DNA of 64,000 nt from Caenorhabditis remanei (taxonomy: Eukaryota; Nematoda; Chromadorea; Rhabditida; Rhabditidae): assembly GCF_010183535.1 (NCBI RefSeq), contig NC_071328.1, positions 12,276,001 through 12,340,000 on the forward strand, in the 5' to 3' direction. Below are positions 36,501-47,799 of this stretch, in pieces. Each line of letters starts with the position of its first letter. The stretch's first letter is position 1. Under the pieces are notes generated by a model. That model was not told where the DNA came from. It did not search any database and was given only the letters and a program-made list of their open reading frames with translations. Made by a program: the position numbers and the translations under genes.

Positions 36501-39500
36501 AATGTGATAGATTCGGGAAGTTAAAAAAAAAGAAAATTAACCAACTTTGACGGAAATTGTGGTCAAATAGGGTAAACTTTAAGACGGCGTAGTAAAATCT
36601 GGGAAAACCTCTATTTGTTTACATTTATATTTGATTTATAGATATAGTCTAGATCTTCATTTTTCTAGTTGACAACTTTTTGATATCTCTCATAGATTTC
36701 GAGATATGAGTGTTCAAAAATGGGTAACTTCCCGGCGAGAGTGACAGGGGCCTTGGTGGTGCCGGTGTTTGAAAGCGTGTATCTCGAAACCTCAAAAAGC
36801 AATCTAAAAGTTGTTAACTATTGACATGGAAACCTAGATTTGATCTATTTAAAAATATTAAAATCTAAAAAGTTCTGGACATTTTGAGATTGTTTTACAT
36901 TCTCTCAAAGTTGATCAACTTTCATCAAAATGTTGAAAAACGGTATTTTCTGAGACTCATAGCTCAAATCCTGGAATAGCTATCAAAAAGTTGTCAACTT
37001 CAAAAATGCAGATCTAGTTTTGACCTACCGGAAAAGTTTAAAATATCCTCAAATTACTCGCAGTCACGTTATGCTTCACACCTTCAAAGATATCAAACTT
37101 CTCCAAAAATGGAAATTGTTAATTCTTGGAAAATCGTATCAAATAGAAGCAAAAATGGTTCAATTTATACTTTCCAACAGTTTGATAGTTTGGGATTAAC
37201 GATCTATCTTTAGTAACCTACATTTCAGCAATCTGGCGCACCTTTGGCGCGGTGAACGACAACCCATATAAATTAGATTTGCGTAGCTGTGAAAACAAGT
37301 AGCGAGACTTCATGAAAGTGAGATCCTATCCTTTGTTCCAATTCATAGCTTTTGAGTAATCCTACAGTATTCTACTTTAGTACAGTACCAAAAATAGCGA
37401 GCCTAATAGTACTGAATTTCACCAGGAAGGTTACAGTAACCCCACTACAGTAACCAAACAGAAATTTTGCGTTACTGTACCAAATATAAATGCAATCTGC
37501 TAAAAGACTACTGTACTTTGTGTTTTTAATCTTCCACTTCCAAAAAAAGCGTCAGAATAGAAGACTAACAAGAGCAAAAACATGACGGAAACGAGAGGAA
37601 AACATACAATATGTCAGAACCAGAACACCGTAAAGTACGGATTTTGTAGTTTGGATTTTCAGATTTTCAAGGGAAAAAAGGGAAAAATTGGAGTGAGCTG
37701 TTCAAAATGATTCTGAATATCAGGTAGATCAACACAGATCATATGACTTTCGATCTACAGATTAGGTGAAAAAAGAAAACAGAAAATAACAAACAATGAA
37801 TAAAATAGAGAGAAGGCAATTTGAATAAGTAGTCTCATTGAGAGGAAAAAGCGAAAAACGAGGGAGGAAAGTGGTGTCCAAAGTGAAAAATTAACTTCAT
37901 TACAAAATGCTTGCGTAGTTTTTTTCACTTTTGAAATGAGATTCCACCCGACGAAAATGAGAAAAGTATAAAAATAGTTCTTGAAATGAGGTCAGAGTAC
38001 CGTAATTCTTGGCTGGTGACGTCTTTAAGAATAGGGTCAACTTTAAGGCGACGTAGCGAGATCTGGGAGAACTCCTATTTGTCCATATTTATACTAGATT
38101 TAAAGATATAGTCTCGATCTTCATTTTTGTAGTTGACAACTTTTTCATAGCTCTCATAGATTTCGAGATATGAGTGTTCGAAAGTGGTAACTTGATGGTG
38201 CCGACGTTTGAAAGCGCGTATCTCGAAACCTCAAAGAGCAATCTAAAAGTGGTCAACTATTGAAATAAAGACCTAAATTTGATCTATTTAAAAATATTGA
38301 AATCTAAAAATTTGGACATTTTGAGCTTGTGTTACATGCTCTCAAAGTTGACCAACAATCGTAAAAAATAGAAAATTGAAACTTTGAAAATCGGTATTTT
38401 CAAAGACTCATATCTCAAAGCCTCTGAAAGCAATTAAAACGGTTTGTATTACAAAAATAAAGATCTAAATTTCGTCTTTTTGAAAAATTAGAGTTTCCAA
38501 AAATTTTGATTGTTGTAGCCTGTGATGAGCTCTCAAATTTGAAAATTTTCCAGAAAAACATTGAAAGATGAGAAACCATACATTAAAAATATCACAATTT
38601 AATTTTCTGGTCATTTTTCAAACAATTTTGCTACTATTTAACAAAAACGGAAAAACAGACCGAAAAATTTCAAGAATTGCCAAACATGAAGAAATAGTGT
38701 GCCCTTATATTAGAAAGTATAGAAATTCAACGAGATTCAAATCTAATAGTAGATCAAAATTATTCTGAAACTCAACAGAGGATACTGTACCTACCATCAG
38801 GATCACGGTTAATGGGAAAAAAATTTGAAGAAGAAGAAGAAGGGGCGGGATTTCACCGGCTTTCTCGTTTCAAATATTCAGAAAAAATGAGAAAAATTGA
38901 GCAATGAATCAGTTTTCCCATGTACCAAAACCTATTATCTCGGCTGGACAAAAATGGAAAAGTTTGGGAAAAATTGAAACTTTTGGAAAAAATTTCGATC
39001 ACTTTTGGAAATATACAATAGGAAAAAAAGAGAAAGAATGTTCCAATAGAAATATTAAAAATTGAGAATAAAATGAGAGAATGAAATTGGAAATATCAAT
39101 GTCAAGTGCAAATGTCATATGTCCCTCTTCGGACACAAAAAAACGGAAAGACCTCACTCGAAAAAAGGCGAAAAAAAGAAAAAAATGTTGGAAAAGGGGC
39201 GAGAGGAGCAGCAGAGAAAGAGAGTAAGGGCGCGAAAAGGTGTTGCTCTTTTTTCTTTTTTTTCTTCTTTTTGCTCCTCTGGGGTACTCTCCGTGTTGTC
39301 CCTTCGGGGGAGAGCTCGGGAAAGGGAGCACACAGAATGGGGGCGGAGTCGAATGAGTTGAGAGCAAAAAAGGAGACGCAGAAAGGGGGGATGAACATGG
39401 AGAAGAAACTACTCCAGAGAGGGGAAACGATGATGATGAGGTGCTCTCTCTCTCTCTCTGAAAATGAGGATATTCTTTTTTTGAGATGAGAAGATGATGG

Positions 39501-40864
39501 GCGGTTTCTTATTTGTTTTCTTTTTGTGTTTTCTTTTTGGTAAGAGTCATGATGTCACGCAATGAGAAAAATTGATGAGAAGACATAAAACAAGATGAAG
39601 AATTGAGACGAGATTTTAGATTTCGGAGAGAGAGAAAAGGTTAAGATTTTCAGATTTTTTTGAAATGGGATTTGGAGGAAAACTTCTCAAAAGTTGAGAG
39701 GACACGCCCCTTTTCAGTGGTAGCATGGAGAAATCTTTCAAAAAGTTAAGGTATTCGATTTTCAGAAGTTCTGGAACTTCTGAACTGCTAAATTTCTTGA
39801 AAGCTGTGAGGACACGCCCCTTTCTCATTCAGATTGATTCAGATTTCTTGAATTTCAGGGAGGAGATTAGAGAAAAGGTGGAAAAAGTTTATTGTCAAAT
39901 TTAGGCGCTTATCGCGGGTCAACAATGATCGAAACATTGAATGTTTTAATTTTTCAAAGAGATAAAACTTAGATCTTTAATTTGTAATTATCCGCGTTTT
40001 GATTGCTCTCAAGGGCTTTGAAATTTGACTCTTTGAAAATTTCGATTTTTTAAATATTGATGAAAACTGGCAAATTTTGAGTGCATGTAACACAATCTCA
40101 AAATGTCCAAATTTTCAGATTTTTAAATTTTTGAATAGCTCAAATCTAGGTCTTCATTTTAATAGTTGACAACTTTCAGATTGTTTTTTGAGGTTTCGAG
40201 ATACGCGCTTTCAAACACCGGCACCACCAAGCCCTCTGTCACTCTCGCCGGGAAGTTACCATTTTTGAACATTCATATCTCGAAATCTATGAGAGATATG
40301 AAAAAGTTGTCAACTAGAAAAATGGAGATCTAGGCTTTATCTACAAATCAAATATAAATTTAAACAATCTATTAATGATAGTTAAAAGTTATCAATTGTA
40401 AAAATGAAGAAAAATCATTTTTGAGAAAAAAAGACAAATATTAAAAACAAGGTCAGTTCTAAAACAATGTCGTTGATCTATGTATGTGTATCTATGAACA
40501 GTTATATAAACAGGGGGCAACCCCCCAAAAATCCCTGTCTGACCGTAATCCCCCCCATTTTGGTATTTTCATCTTTCCGACCATTAAACGATAGAAAGTG
40601 ACAATTTACAAACGCGCTCCACCGAAATTCTTTTTCACTGCGTCTCTCAATTCCCGCTGCTATTTTTTCAAGTTTCGGTAGAGCGCAGTTTGCAAAATTA
40701 GAAATTTGAAAACCTTGAGACAGAATGATTGAATGATCGAGTTCTTACATGCTATTTACTATTTATTTTGTTATTTTTCTTTTCAGATTTTCAGCTGGAA
40801 TTCCGAGAAACAACGTGAAGTTGAAGCAGCTGGAAAACCGTCAATGAATAAGAAAAAGTTATGA
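30570..40864 (+). CDS. Candidate 58-residue protein, three exons across the repeat field
   Basis: Exon 1 (30570-30609) begins MTSSGFQEVPGIS two bases after ATTTTCAG, a good trans-splice site. Exon 2 (33215-33281), after GATTTCAG, reads RPSESNKPMSEAPSKKGINE. Exon 3 (40795-40864), after ATTTTCAG, reads NWNSEKQREVEAAGKPSMNK then KKL and a stop. Phases 1 and 2 are carried correctly across both joins, and the composition is hydrophilic and coding-like. The donor after exon 2 (GTTGGT) is not ideal. Another in-phase exon could follow if GTTATG inside exon 3 is a donor. The family is not recognised, and no AATAAA is close downstream. The introns, 2.6 and 7.5 kb, are packed with repeats. This could be part of a longer gene or a false assembly of exon-like pieces. 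Confidence 0.4.
30930..31210. repeat. Palindromic repeat, GTTGTCAACTAC family
   Basis: Arms ACTTTTCAAGAGCTTCTCTAAC and GTAAAGAGCTATCAAAAAGG surround AGAGACGCAGAGTAACGAGA and its mirror CATCTCTGCGTCTCACC. Confidence 0.75.
32030..32295. repeat. Palindromic repeat, GTTGTCAACTAC family
   Basis: A well-preserved copy: TTTGTAGTTGACAACTTTTT at the left, AAAAACTTTCAACTACAAAA at the right, and an inner hairpin GAGAGACGCAGAGAAACGAG / CTTCTCTGCGTCTCTCCC. Outer ends carry GATCAAATCAAGATCTTC and GAGATCTAGGTTTGATC. Confidence 0.8.
32690..33205. repeat. Degenerate GATTC/GAATC tandem array
   Basis: About 500 bases built from 8-12 base variants of GGATTCGAGATTC, GATTCTGAATC and GAATCCAGAATC. It changes strand preference around 33040. 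It ends just before the candidate exon at 33215. Confidence 0.75.
33955..34110. repeat. Half copy of the 400-bp palindromic repeat
   Basis: It has AAAATGGGATTAACTATGGC, then TTGACAGTGTATTTCGGTGT, GATTGTCCGACGA and TTTTTGTAGTTGACCATTTT, matching one half of the 26740 and 47800 copies. The mirror half is absent. Confidence 0.6.
34683..34824. repeat. Palindromic MITE, TATTAGCACGACAC family
   Basis: The best-preserved ends of this family: TATTAGCACGACACGCGTCT at the left and AGACGCGTCGTGCTAATA at the right, around CTTACAACCGCGCTCTACCG and GAGAGACTCAGAGAAAAAGT. Confidence 0.85.
35270..35470. repeat. Palindromic repeat, GTTGTCAACTAC family
   Basis: CAAAATGTTGTCAACTACAA and TAGTTGAAAACTTTTTGATA, followed by GAGAGACGAAGAGAAGCGAG and CTTCTCTGCGTCTCTCCC. 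Confidence 0.7.
35784..35917. repeat. Palindromic MITE, TATTAGCACGACAC family
   Basis: CTTACAACTGCGCTCCACCG at the left and CGGTAGAGCGCGGTTGTAAG at the right, core TTTTTCTCTGAGTCTCTC. The outer right end reads GTGTGCTAATA; the left outer end has been lost. Confidence 0.85.
36630..36860. repeat. Palindromic repeat, GGTGCCGGTGTTTGAAAGCG subtype
   Basis: TTTTCTAGTTGACAACTTTT with GATTTCGAGATATGAGTGTTC on the left; GAAAGCGTGTATCTCGAAACC and AAAAGTTGTTAACTATTG on the right. The core is TGGTGGTGCCGGTG instead of the GACGCAGAG hairpin. Sister copies are at 38095 and, inverted, at 40135. Confidence 0.75.
38095..38300. repeat. Palindromic repeat, same subtype as 36630
   Basis: A near copy of 36630, lacking part of the core. 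Flanking sequence is also shared (AACTTTAAGRCGRCGTAG upstream and GACATTTTGAGCTTGTGTTAC downstream), so a larger block was duplicated. Confidence 0.75.
40135..40345. repeat. Palindromic repeat, inverted copy of the 36630 subtype
   Basis: Matches 36630-36860 in reverse orientation, including CACCGGCACCACCAAG and CTCTCGCCGGGAAGTTACC. Confidence 0.8.
40603..40699. repeat. Short divergent MITE of the TATTAGCACGACAC family
   Basis: AATTTACAAACGCGCTCCACCG at the left mirrors CGGTAGAGCGCAGTTTGCAAAATT at the right. The ends differ from the other copies, and the core has CACTGCGTCTCTCAATTCCC. Confidence 0.7.
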
Positions 40865-41520
40865 AATGCTGAAAATTGACGGATGTGTGTATGTGTGGAT
40901 TCTGAATCTTACTTCTAATTGGAATTCACAATCCAGAATCCAGAATTCAAAAACAGGAAACTTGGTATAATTAGATGAGTAAGAGACTGAAATATCCTCA
41001 TTCTTCTGCAAAAAGAGGAAATTGGAGATGGATGGGAGAATGTTCAAAGTACAAGACATCAGAATACTCTAATGAGAGAACATCTATAAATAGTTTTGGT
41101 GCTTTTATTGAAAATTTTGGAAAATTTCAGTTTCTTCCGGCTCAAAAAAGTTAGTTTTGACTCATTTTCAGACAAAATCTCATTTTGCAGTCAAAATTTA
41201 CAAAATTTCAGACTCGCCACTGGCCAAAATCAAAATTATTTCCGGCCCGGTCCTCTTTGAACCAAAATTTAAAAAAAAGTTTTTTTTTAATTTGTATGAC
41301 AATTTGAGTACTTTTAATTTGAATTTTCGAAGATTTTCAGAAAATTTTGTTAAAAAATGAGTACCCATTTTTGATCCGCCCGACGGTCCGTCTAATCTGA
41401 TATACCCCTTTAAAGATGTTAACTTGAAGAGAGCGCAGAGAAACGAGAGTGTATGTCTTCTCTGCGTCTCTCAATAGCAGCTTCTTGTGTTCAAAGGCTC
41501 ATATTTCAAAAGTAAGAGAA

Positions 41521-42084
41521 CAGAGTTGAGCGGAATTCCGCCTTCCGCCTTCCGCCTTCCGCTTTCCGCCACTTTTTTCTTTCCGCCTTCCGCTTTCCGC
41601 TCTCCGCCGAAAAATGTTTTATTCCGCCTTCCGCTTTCCGCTTTCCGCCAAAAAATTTCCTATTTCCGCTTTCCGCCTTCCGCCTTCCGCTGTTTAAAGA
41701 TTTTTTCCTCAGCTTGAAAAATTTGATCACCTATTCCAATTTACTGATATTTTTGTGGTTTTTTGCAGCAAAGCTACCAGTGTTTATCAAAAAAACAAAA
41801 TTTAACTCAAATTTAACCATTTTAGTGTTTTTTACTACAAAATAAGGCCAAAATCGTATTTTTGAAAGCGACATTGTATTCCGCCTTCCGCCTTTTGGCA
41901 TTTTTTTCCATTCCGCTTTCCGCCTTCCGCCAAAAAATTTTCGCTTCCGCCTTCCGCTCTCCGCTTTCCGCCGATATTTTTTAAATTCCGCCTTCCGCCT
42001 TCCGCTTTCCGCCCAAAAAATGTTCATTCCGCTTTCCGCCTTCCGCCTTCCGCCATTTCAAAAACCGCATTCCGCTCAACTCTG
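41521..42084. mobile_element. hAT-like nonautonomous element with 8-bp target duplication
   Basis: The left end, CAGAGTTGAGCGGAAT, is mirrored exactly by ATTCCGCTCAACTCTG at the right. TAAGAGAA stands at both flanks (41513-41520 and 42085-42092), an 8-bp target duplication as made by hAT transposases, and the CAGAG start fits that superfamily. It interrupts a palindromic repeat whose GTAAGAGAAGCTATCAAAAAG would be continuous without it. Inside, two arrays of 6-7 base TTCCGCC/TTTCCGC units (41530-41695 and 41880-42055), both pyrimidine-rich on the plus strand, flank about 180 bases of unique AT-rich DNA. No transposase frame. Confidence 0.88.
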
Positions 42085-42589
42085 TAAGAGAAGCTATCAA
42101 AAAGTTTTCAATCAAAAAAATAGGAATTTAGGGGATCTACCCGAATGGCCTATAATTGGATGGAGTGCATCAGGCACTTTTCCAGCAGAAAATCGGTTTT
42201 CGCTTTTTTTTGAAAATTTTGAAAATTTCTAAAAATCTATGCTATTTTTCCTACCCTAATTATATCAGAAATACTTCGGAAGCCTTGTAATTCCTTCTCA
42301 TCTTTCAAACAAAAAATCAACGAGTCAACTTTTATAACTACACTGGAACAGAATCAGGTGTCTGTCAAAAACTAGAAACATTTGCCTAAATACGTAAATA
42401 TTTTATTTCTAAAAATAGCTTGTCTGACATGAAACAGGTGAATGACTATTTGTTTCTAGACAGAATGAACCTGATAACTATGCTCATAAATATAATAATT
42501 TTGAGATGAAAAAGGACGAAAAATGTCAAATTTTGAGGTAAAAATCAAGCACGCCTTCGATGCGTTTCAGCGCTCTCCCCTAGAGCGCA

Positions 42590-43165
42590 CATCTCAAATA
42601 CTTGAATAATTATCAAAAAGTTTTCAACTACAAAAATGAAGAGCTACATTTGATCTACACGACCAATTATATCAAAATTAGAAAAACACGAAATTCAGAA
42701 AATTTGACCCGAGGTGGAGTCGAACCCTGGTACCTATTCTCATAGTTCTCACATAAACCAACAACACTTGGCTAATCGCAGATTTTGCAAAAATGTGTAT
42801 TTTGACATGGAAAATACAGTTTTGAGAGAATTTTATTGTCCAAAATCACTTTCTACAATCATTTTGATGTAAAAATCATGTTTCAGCGATAAAAATGACT
42901 TTCTCAACTTTAAAACCGCCTATCTTAAAACTGAAAGAGCTATCAAAAAGTGGTCAACTACAAAAATGAAGATTCAGGTTTGATCTACATATGTGTACAT
43001 TAAATTTGAAAGAGGGTCAGGGAGAGACACAGAGAAGCGATAGTGTTTCACTTCTCTGCGTCTCTCTTCTCACCGCTCTGATGCTACCATCTTTGAAGAG
43101 CCATATCTCAAAAACTGAAAGAGCTATCAAAAAGTTGTCAACTACAAAAAAAAATTGAAGAGTTG
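42590..43165. repeat. Palindromic repeats, GTTGTCAACTAC family
   Basis: A half copy at 42590-42660 (TATCAAAAAGTTTTCAACTAC) is followed by a copy at 42920-43165. That copy has two direct arms (CTGAAAGAGCTATCAAAAAG twice) around GAGAGACACAGAGAAGCG and CTTCTCTGCGTCTCTCTTC. Confidence 0.7.
42705..42782 (-). other. tRNA-like fragment (A- and B-box resemblance)
   Basis: On the minus strand TAGCCAAGTGTTG resembles an A box, and GGGTTCGACTCC is a near-perfect B box about 50 bases later. The acceptor and anticodon stems do not pair, so it is not a working tRNA gene. It may be a tRNA relic or SINE head. Confidence 0.35.
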
Positions 43166-43821
43166 TTCTATAAGATCACAAAAATCTGATGATATGGGAC
43201 AATACCAGGGCGCATGACACCCTCTCAAACTTCTAATAAGGAAAATGGCCTTCCCTGGTATGGACACCAAAAATCGGATCTTTTAAAGAAGAACTCTCTT
43301 CATTTTCCTCTCTTCAAATCTATTGAATCTCACGACTTGTGTCTTCTCATTTCCCCAAAAAACCCTTCCCAAAAATCTCTTATTTTGTGTCTTCTGACCC
43401 GAGTCTAGTCTCCGTCCCGGACGGGAAAGAAAAGAAAAAGAAAAAGTACAAAAGGTTTCTCGAAAGTTCAAAAACCGATCCACTTCTGCAGAGAGATTTG
43501 TATGTAATTAGAGCTACACGTCATAAAAAAGGTCATTGGCGAGATGGGAAGAAAAGTGCAAATAGACTGAGGAGCCGCCCGTACAAATAATGTTTTTCAC
43601 GGAATTGTGGCTTGGGAGGAGCACAACAATAGATCATGTCTAATACATGTTATTATTCTCTTTTGGAACATTTCATTTTAAAAAGCAAGAGACTTTTCAT
43701 ATGTACTTTTACAAAGAACAATCAAGTGCTAGATCCATTTTTGTCAGTAAAAGTTCAAAAATTTAAGAATCTGGAACTCCTGAAGTTTAGGAGCCTGGAA
43801 TCTTGGGAATTGAAATCTATT

Positions 43822-43955
43822 ACACAGTTCTTACAACTGTGCTCCACCGAAATGCTCTTGAAAAATGTCTCTTTTTCTCTGAGTCTCTCAGTGTTGCACT
43901 CAATTTTTTCCGTTTCGGTAGAGCGCGGCTGTAAGAAGCGTGCCGTGCTAATGGA
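43822..43955. repeat. Palindromic MITE, TATTAGCACGACAC family
   Basis: CTTACAACTGTGCTCCACCG and CGGTAGAGCGCGGCTGTAAG around TTTTTCTCTGAGTCTCTC, with GTGCCGTGCTAATG at the right end. Closest to the 35784 copy. Confidence 0.85.
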
Positions 43956-44039
43956 TAGATTTTACATTCCGATTTTTGAATAACATTGAGTTCTGGATTT
44001 GGTATTTTGAATAAGAAGAAATCATAGTTGAAAGGCCTA

Positions 44040-44660
44040 AAGATCTATCATTCTTCAAATAAGTAGCCAGTACTTTAGATTCTGGTTTCAAGATTCTGAA
44101 TTCTGAATCTAGAACTTCGGATTCTAGATTTATGGTTCAAAATTCATTATTCGAAATTCTTAATACTTGGTTCAAGATGTAAATTTACTTAATCTATTAT
44201 CGTAGTTCTAGATTCTGAATTTTTTTTTGAGTTCAAGAAAAATAAGTTGGAGTGTTCAAGAGCTTTAAAACTCAGATTGAGAAAAAAAAGAGCTGAGAAA
44301 TTTGAAAGTACTTCTGATTTTTAATTTCAAGATACGTGACAAGAATCACTGAACAAAGAACTCTGAAATCGAAATAATAAAAAAAATCGTGAGCTGAAAA
44401 CTTTTAAAAAGTTAAAATTACAAAACTTTCAAGACACGTATAAAGGTTTTTTTAAAACAAAGCCCCCATTCTCGAGTTTTGGAAAATCCAGGGAGTTAAT
44501 CTTGATGTTGAACCAAAATAATTCAATTTACTATAAATTAATAATTTCTGGAATCAACCGATTCTGAAATTCAAGAGAATCCCAAAATTCTGGGTTTTGG
44601 ACATCCAGAATTCTGAGACGTCCACCTCTAGAATTTAGAATTCCCAGCTTCCAAACTGCC
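44040..44660. repeat. Degenerate GATTC/GAATC array
   Basis: Loose repeats of AGATTCTGAATTC, TTCTAGATTC and AGAATTC-type units in two blocks (44080-44240 and 44540-44650), the same type as 32690-33205. Confidence 0.55.
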
Positions 44661-45019
44661 AAACAAGACCTAAAAATGACTCAAACTGTCACCCAAAAGC
44701 CATTTTCATAAGGGGCGATATTTCAAGAATGGAACGGAACAGAAAAAAAAGAAAAGAACAAATAAAAGATCAGGTGGGGTAGGGTGGATATTTCGAGGAG
44801 AAAAGAAAATAAACGAAAACTTTTTTCTCTTTGAGTCAAGAGTCTTTTTCCAGCTGAGAGCTCGAAATGAAGCCGCCTGTTGAAGGTCACGTGCTGGAAT
44901 TGAACACTGGAAAATTTTGAAGAAAATTTAAAGAAATTAGAAAAAATGGGGGGAAGGAGGAAAAGTACAGAAAGAGTACAAAGTGGACAGCTGTTCCGTC
45001 AATTAGAAAGTTTTTTATG

Positions 45020-45700
45020 TCTTGGACTGACTATGATTCTTGAGAACGGACGGAGTGAGGAGACGCAGAGAAGTCAGACACTCTCGCTTCTCTGCGTCTC
45101 CTCCCTCCCCCTTCGAGGTGTAAAGGCTCATAACTCAAAAACGCGAACAGCTATCAAAAAGTTGTCAACTACAAAAATTGAGATCTATGTTTGATCTATA
45201 CAAAAATAAAAATTAGTAAAAGTTGTATTGTTTTTGACAAAGTTATGAAACTGCAAAGTTCACTAAAACTTGGAATTTCATTCTGTACGTAAATCAATTT
45301 TCTAAGCTATTTTGCTAATCTGTAAGGAAGGAAACATAGCATTTCATATAAGAAAAGAACGAGGGGAGGAGACGCAGAGAAGTCAGACGCTCTCGCTTCT
45401 CTGCGTCTCCTTTTTCGCTATGCCCCGCTCAGAGTCGTTCATCTTTAACTGTTTATATCTCAAAACCTACGAGAGCTATCAAAAAGTTGTCAACTACAAA
45501 AATGGAGATCTAGGTTTGATCTACTTGAAAGATATCAATTCTAACAAACTTAGATTTCGAATGACCTCTCGGCAAGCGCTCAAAGTCAGTTCTCTTTCAA
45601 ATCATAATCATGTTTCAGAAAACTTATCTCTCAAAGCCTTTTGGAGTTATTTGAAAACCGTTATTTACAAAAATGAAGATCTAGACTTGAACTATAAAAT
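45020..45700. repeat. Palindromic repeats, GTTGTCAACTAC family
   Basis: Copies at 45040-45200 and 45355-45540 each pair GGAGACGCAGAGAAGTCAGA with CTCGCTTCTCTGCGTCTCC and end in CTATCAAAAAGTTGTCAACT. A half copy follows at 45615-45690. Confidence 0.75.
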
Positions 45701-46129
45701 TACAAAAAAATTTCTGAAACGTTACGAATCTCCACTACCCCATCCTCCGTCAAAACACCAAAAGATCCATTAGCGATGGGGAAATCTATCGTTTCAAATC
45801 GGATTCATGACAGTAGTCATAGGATAAACGAGAGATCATTCCAAACCGATAGACTTTAGAGAAAGACAGTTTGCACAAACACAGAACGAGAGAGAAAAAA
45901 TTGGGAGAAAAGGGGGGATGATATGGTCAACAAATACCGCCTAGACTCTTTCATTTTCCTCGTGTGTGTGTGCCTTGTTTTTTCAAGAGTTCTCTCCAAA
46001 CAAACTGACTTCGATTTGGAAGGGGGTGAACAATGACTATTCAACTGGGATGGAGGAGGAGGGGAGGTCACAGATTGGGGCTTGGAGCAACTGGTTGTGG
46101 AGTCATATGGGACACGTTGAAAAAGTCTC

Positions 46130-46330
46130 AAGCTTCATTTTTGTAGTTGATAACTTTTTTGTACGGACACACCTTGGCAAGTTACATCTCGACACAGTAA
46201 TTTTTCCTCAAATCGTCCAATTTGAGTGCAAAATAGAGTGATTTTCGAGCAGTCCCTTTTAAAAGGACCGTAACACTCTCTAGAGAGTGTTAGTACAAAA
46301 ATTTGTCAACTAAAAAAATGGAGCTCTACC
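46130..46330. repeat. Short copy of the 400-bp palindromic repeat
   Basis: TTTTTGTAGTTGATAACTTT, ACGGACACACCTTGGCAAG, GAGTGATTTTCGAGCAGTCC and TCTCTAGAGAGTGTTAGTAC give a palindrome centred near 46235. Confidence 0.75.
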
Positions 46331-46439
46331 TTTGTTGTGAATTTTTGAATGCTCGGGGTAGAAAAACCATAAGAAACCTTCTGTTTCTACAGTACATTTC
46401 ACAACAACTGCAGTACCCTCACTTTCTCAGCAACCCACA

Positions 46440-47150
46440 GTAATAGACGCATATCTCAAAAGCTAGAAGATCTATCAAAACATTGCCAACTACAAAAATT
46501 TAGTTCTAGATTTGATCTACACAATGAATATAAACAAGAATGGAACTGAAACGAACATCAAGGAAGGATTTAAAATTTGGCAAACAGTGTCTACAGTATG
46601 GAGATCTGGTTTGGACGGTATTGTCTTCCATGAATCAATTTTCGGGCAGATTTTAGATTTTTGCAAAAATTTATATGCAGCAACAAGTTGTTCAACAACA
46701 AGATATTAACCTAACCTTAGTAGTTTTGAAAGCAACCCTACAGTACCCATCAGAAATGTAGCTCTAGGTTTGATCTACAAGAAAAATGCAAATTTAACAG
46801 AATTGGATGAAATGGGAAGTCATGACGTGCTCTCAAAAAAATTTTACATTGACCATCATTTCTCCAGTGACCATTACGTTACAGTAAAAAATTACACTGT
46901 CCAACTTTCTTGTCGCTTTAAAGGCGCATATCTCAAAAAAAAGCGGAGCTATCAAAAAGTTGTCTACTACGAAAATGAAGTCCTGGATTTGATCTACAAG
47001 AAAACTCTAAATTTGACAGAATAGGATGAAATGGGATGTCATGACGGGCTCTCAAAGTTGGTCGATTTTACACTGAGCAACTTTTCAACACTGACCACTA
47101 TGTTACAGTGACAAATTACACTGACCAATTACACTTACCAACTTTTTATC
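46440..47150. repeat. Half copies of the GTTGTCAACTAC family and short direct repeats
   Basis: Right-half arms lie at 46445-46530 and 46915-46995. The 46800-46860 and 47020-47060 stretches repeat GATGAAATGGGAnGTCATGACG and CTCTCAAA, a local direct duplication. Confidence 0.6.
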
Positions 47151-47799
47151 AATAATTGCTTTTCAGCCGGATTTGTTGATGGGCTACGGTAAATACCCTA
47201 GAGTACGCCCACTCCTACAGAACCCCCTACTTTTCGGCTCCTTACCTACAGTACTCCTCCTCCGTTCCTCCACCTGTTCCCACCGTAACCCCCCTAGCAA
47301 TCAAAAAACAAACAAAAACAAAGGGGACCTCTTTCTCTTTTGCACATCTTCTTGCTCCCATTCTTCTTCTTCATTTTCATCTTTTTTCTTTCCATCTCGA
47401 CCCCCACTGCTCATCTCCTCCCTCGCAAAGTTTTGGAACACTATCTGTGTCTCTCCGTTTCAGACGGTATCTCGATTACTCATCGAGATTTCCGGAAGAA
47501 GAGAGATAGAGAAAGAGCAAGAGAGTGAGAAAACAACAGATGAGGGCGGAAAGAGAAGAAGAAAGAAGTAGGCGAGATGGTTTGTGATCATTTCGAGAGA
47601 GAGAGAGAAATAACAAGTTGAAAGTGAATGATATTTGGAAAAGAGAGAGAGATGAGTTCGAGGGATCCGTGGAGCTGTGGATTTCAGAATCCGGGATTCT
47701 GAACTTTTTTGGAGAAGGTTGAAAGGAAAAGAAGTTGAAAATCTCAAGTACCTGTCGAATATTGTAAAACCAGGGGATACAGTACCGCGCAAAAGTATA

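Noticed and set aside
39102..39489. Lysine/phenylalanine-rich frames on both strands
   Set aside because: Purine-rich low-complexity DNA (AAAAAG, GAGAG runs) leaves frames open on both strands; no splice-consistent gene.
41487..42232. Proline/phenylalanine/serine-rich frames in the TTCCGCC arrays
   Set aside because: Heptamer repeats of the hAT-like element, not protein coding.
47166..47187. Exon-like piece between TTTTCAG and GTAAATA (PDLLMGYG)
   Set aside because: Tested as a fourth exon of the 58-residue gene; the required phase gives an immediate stop. No other partner exons found.
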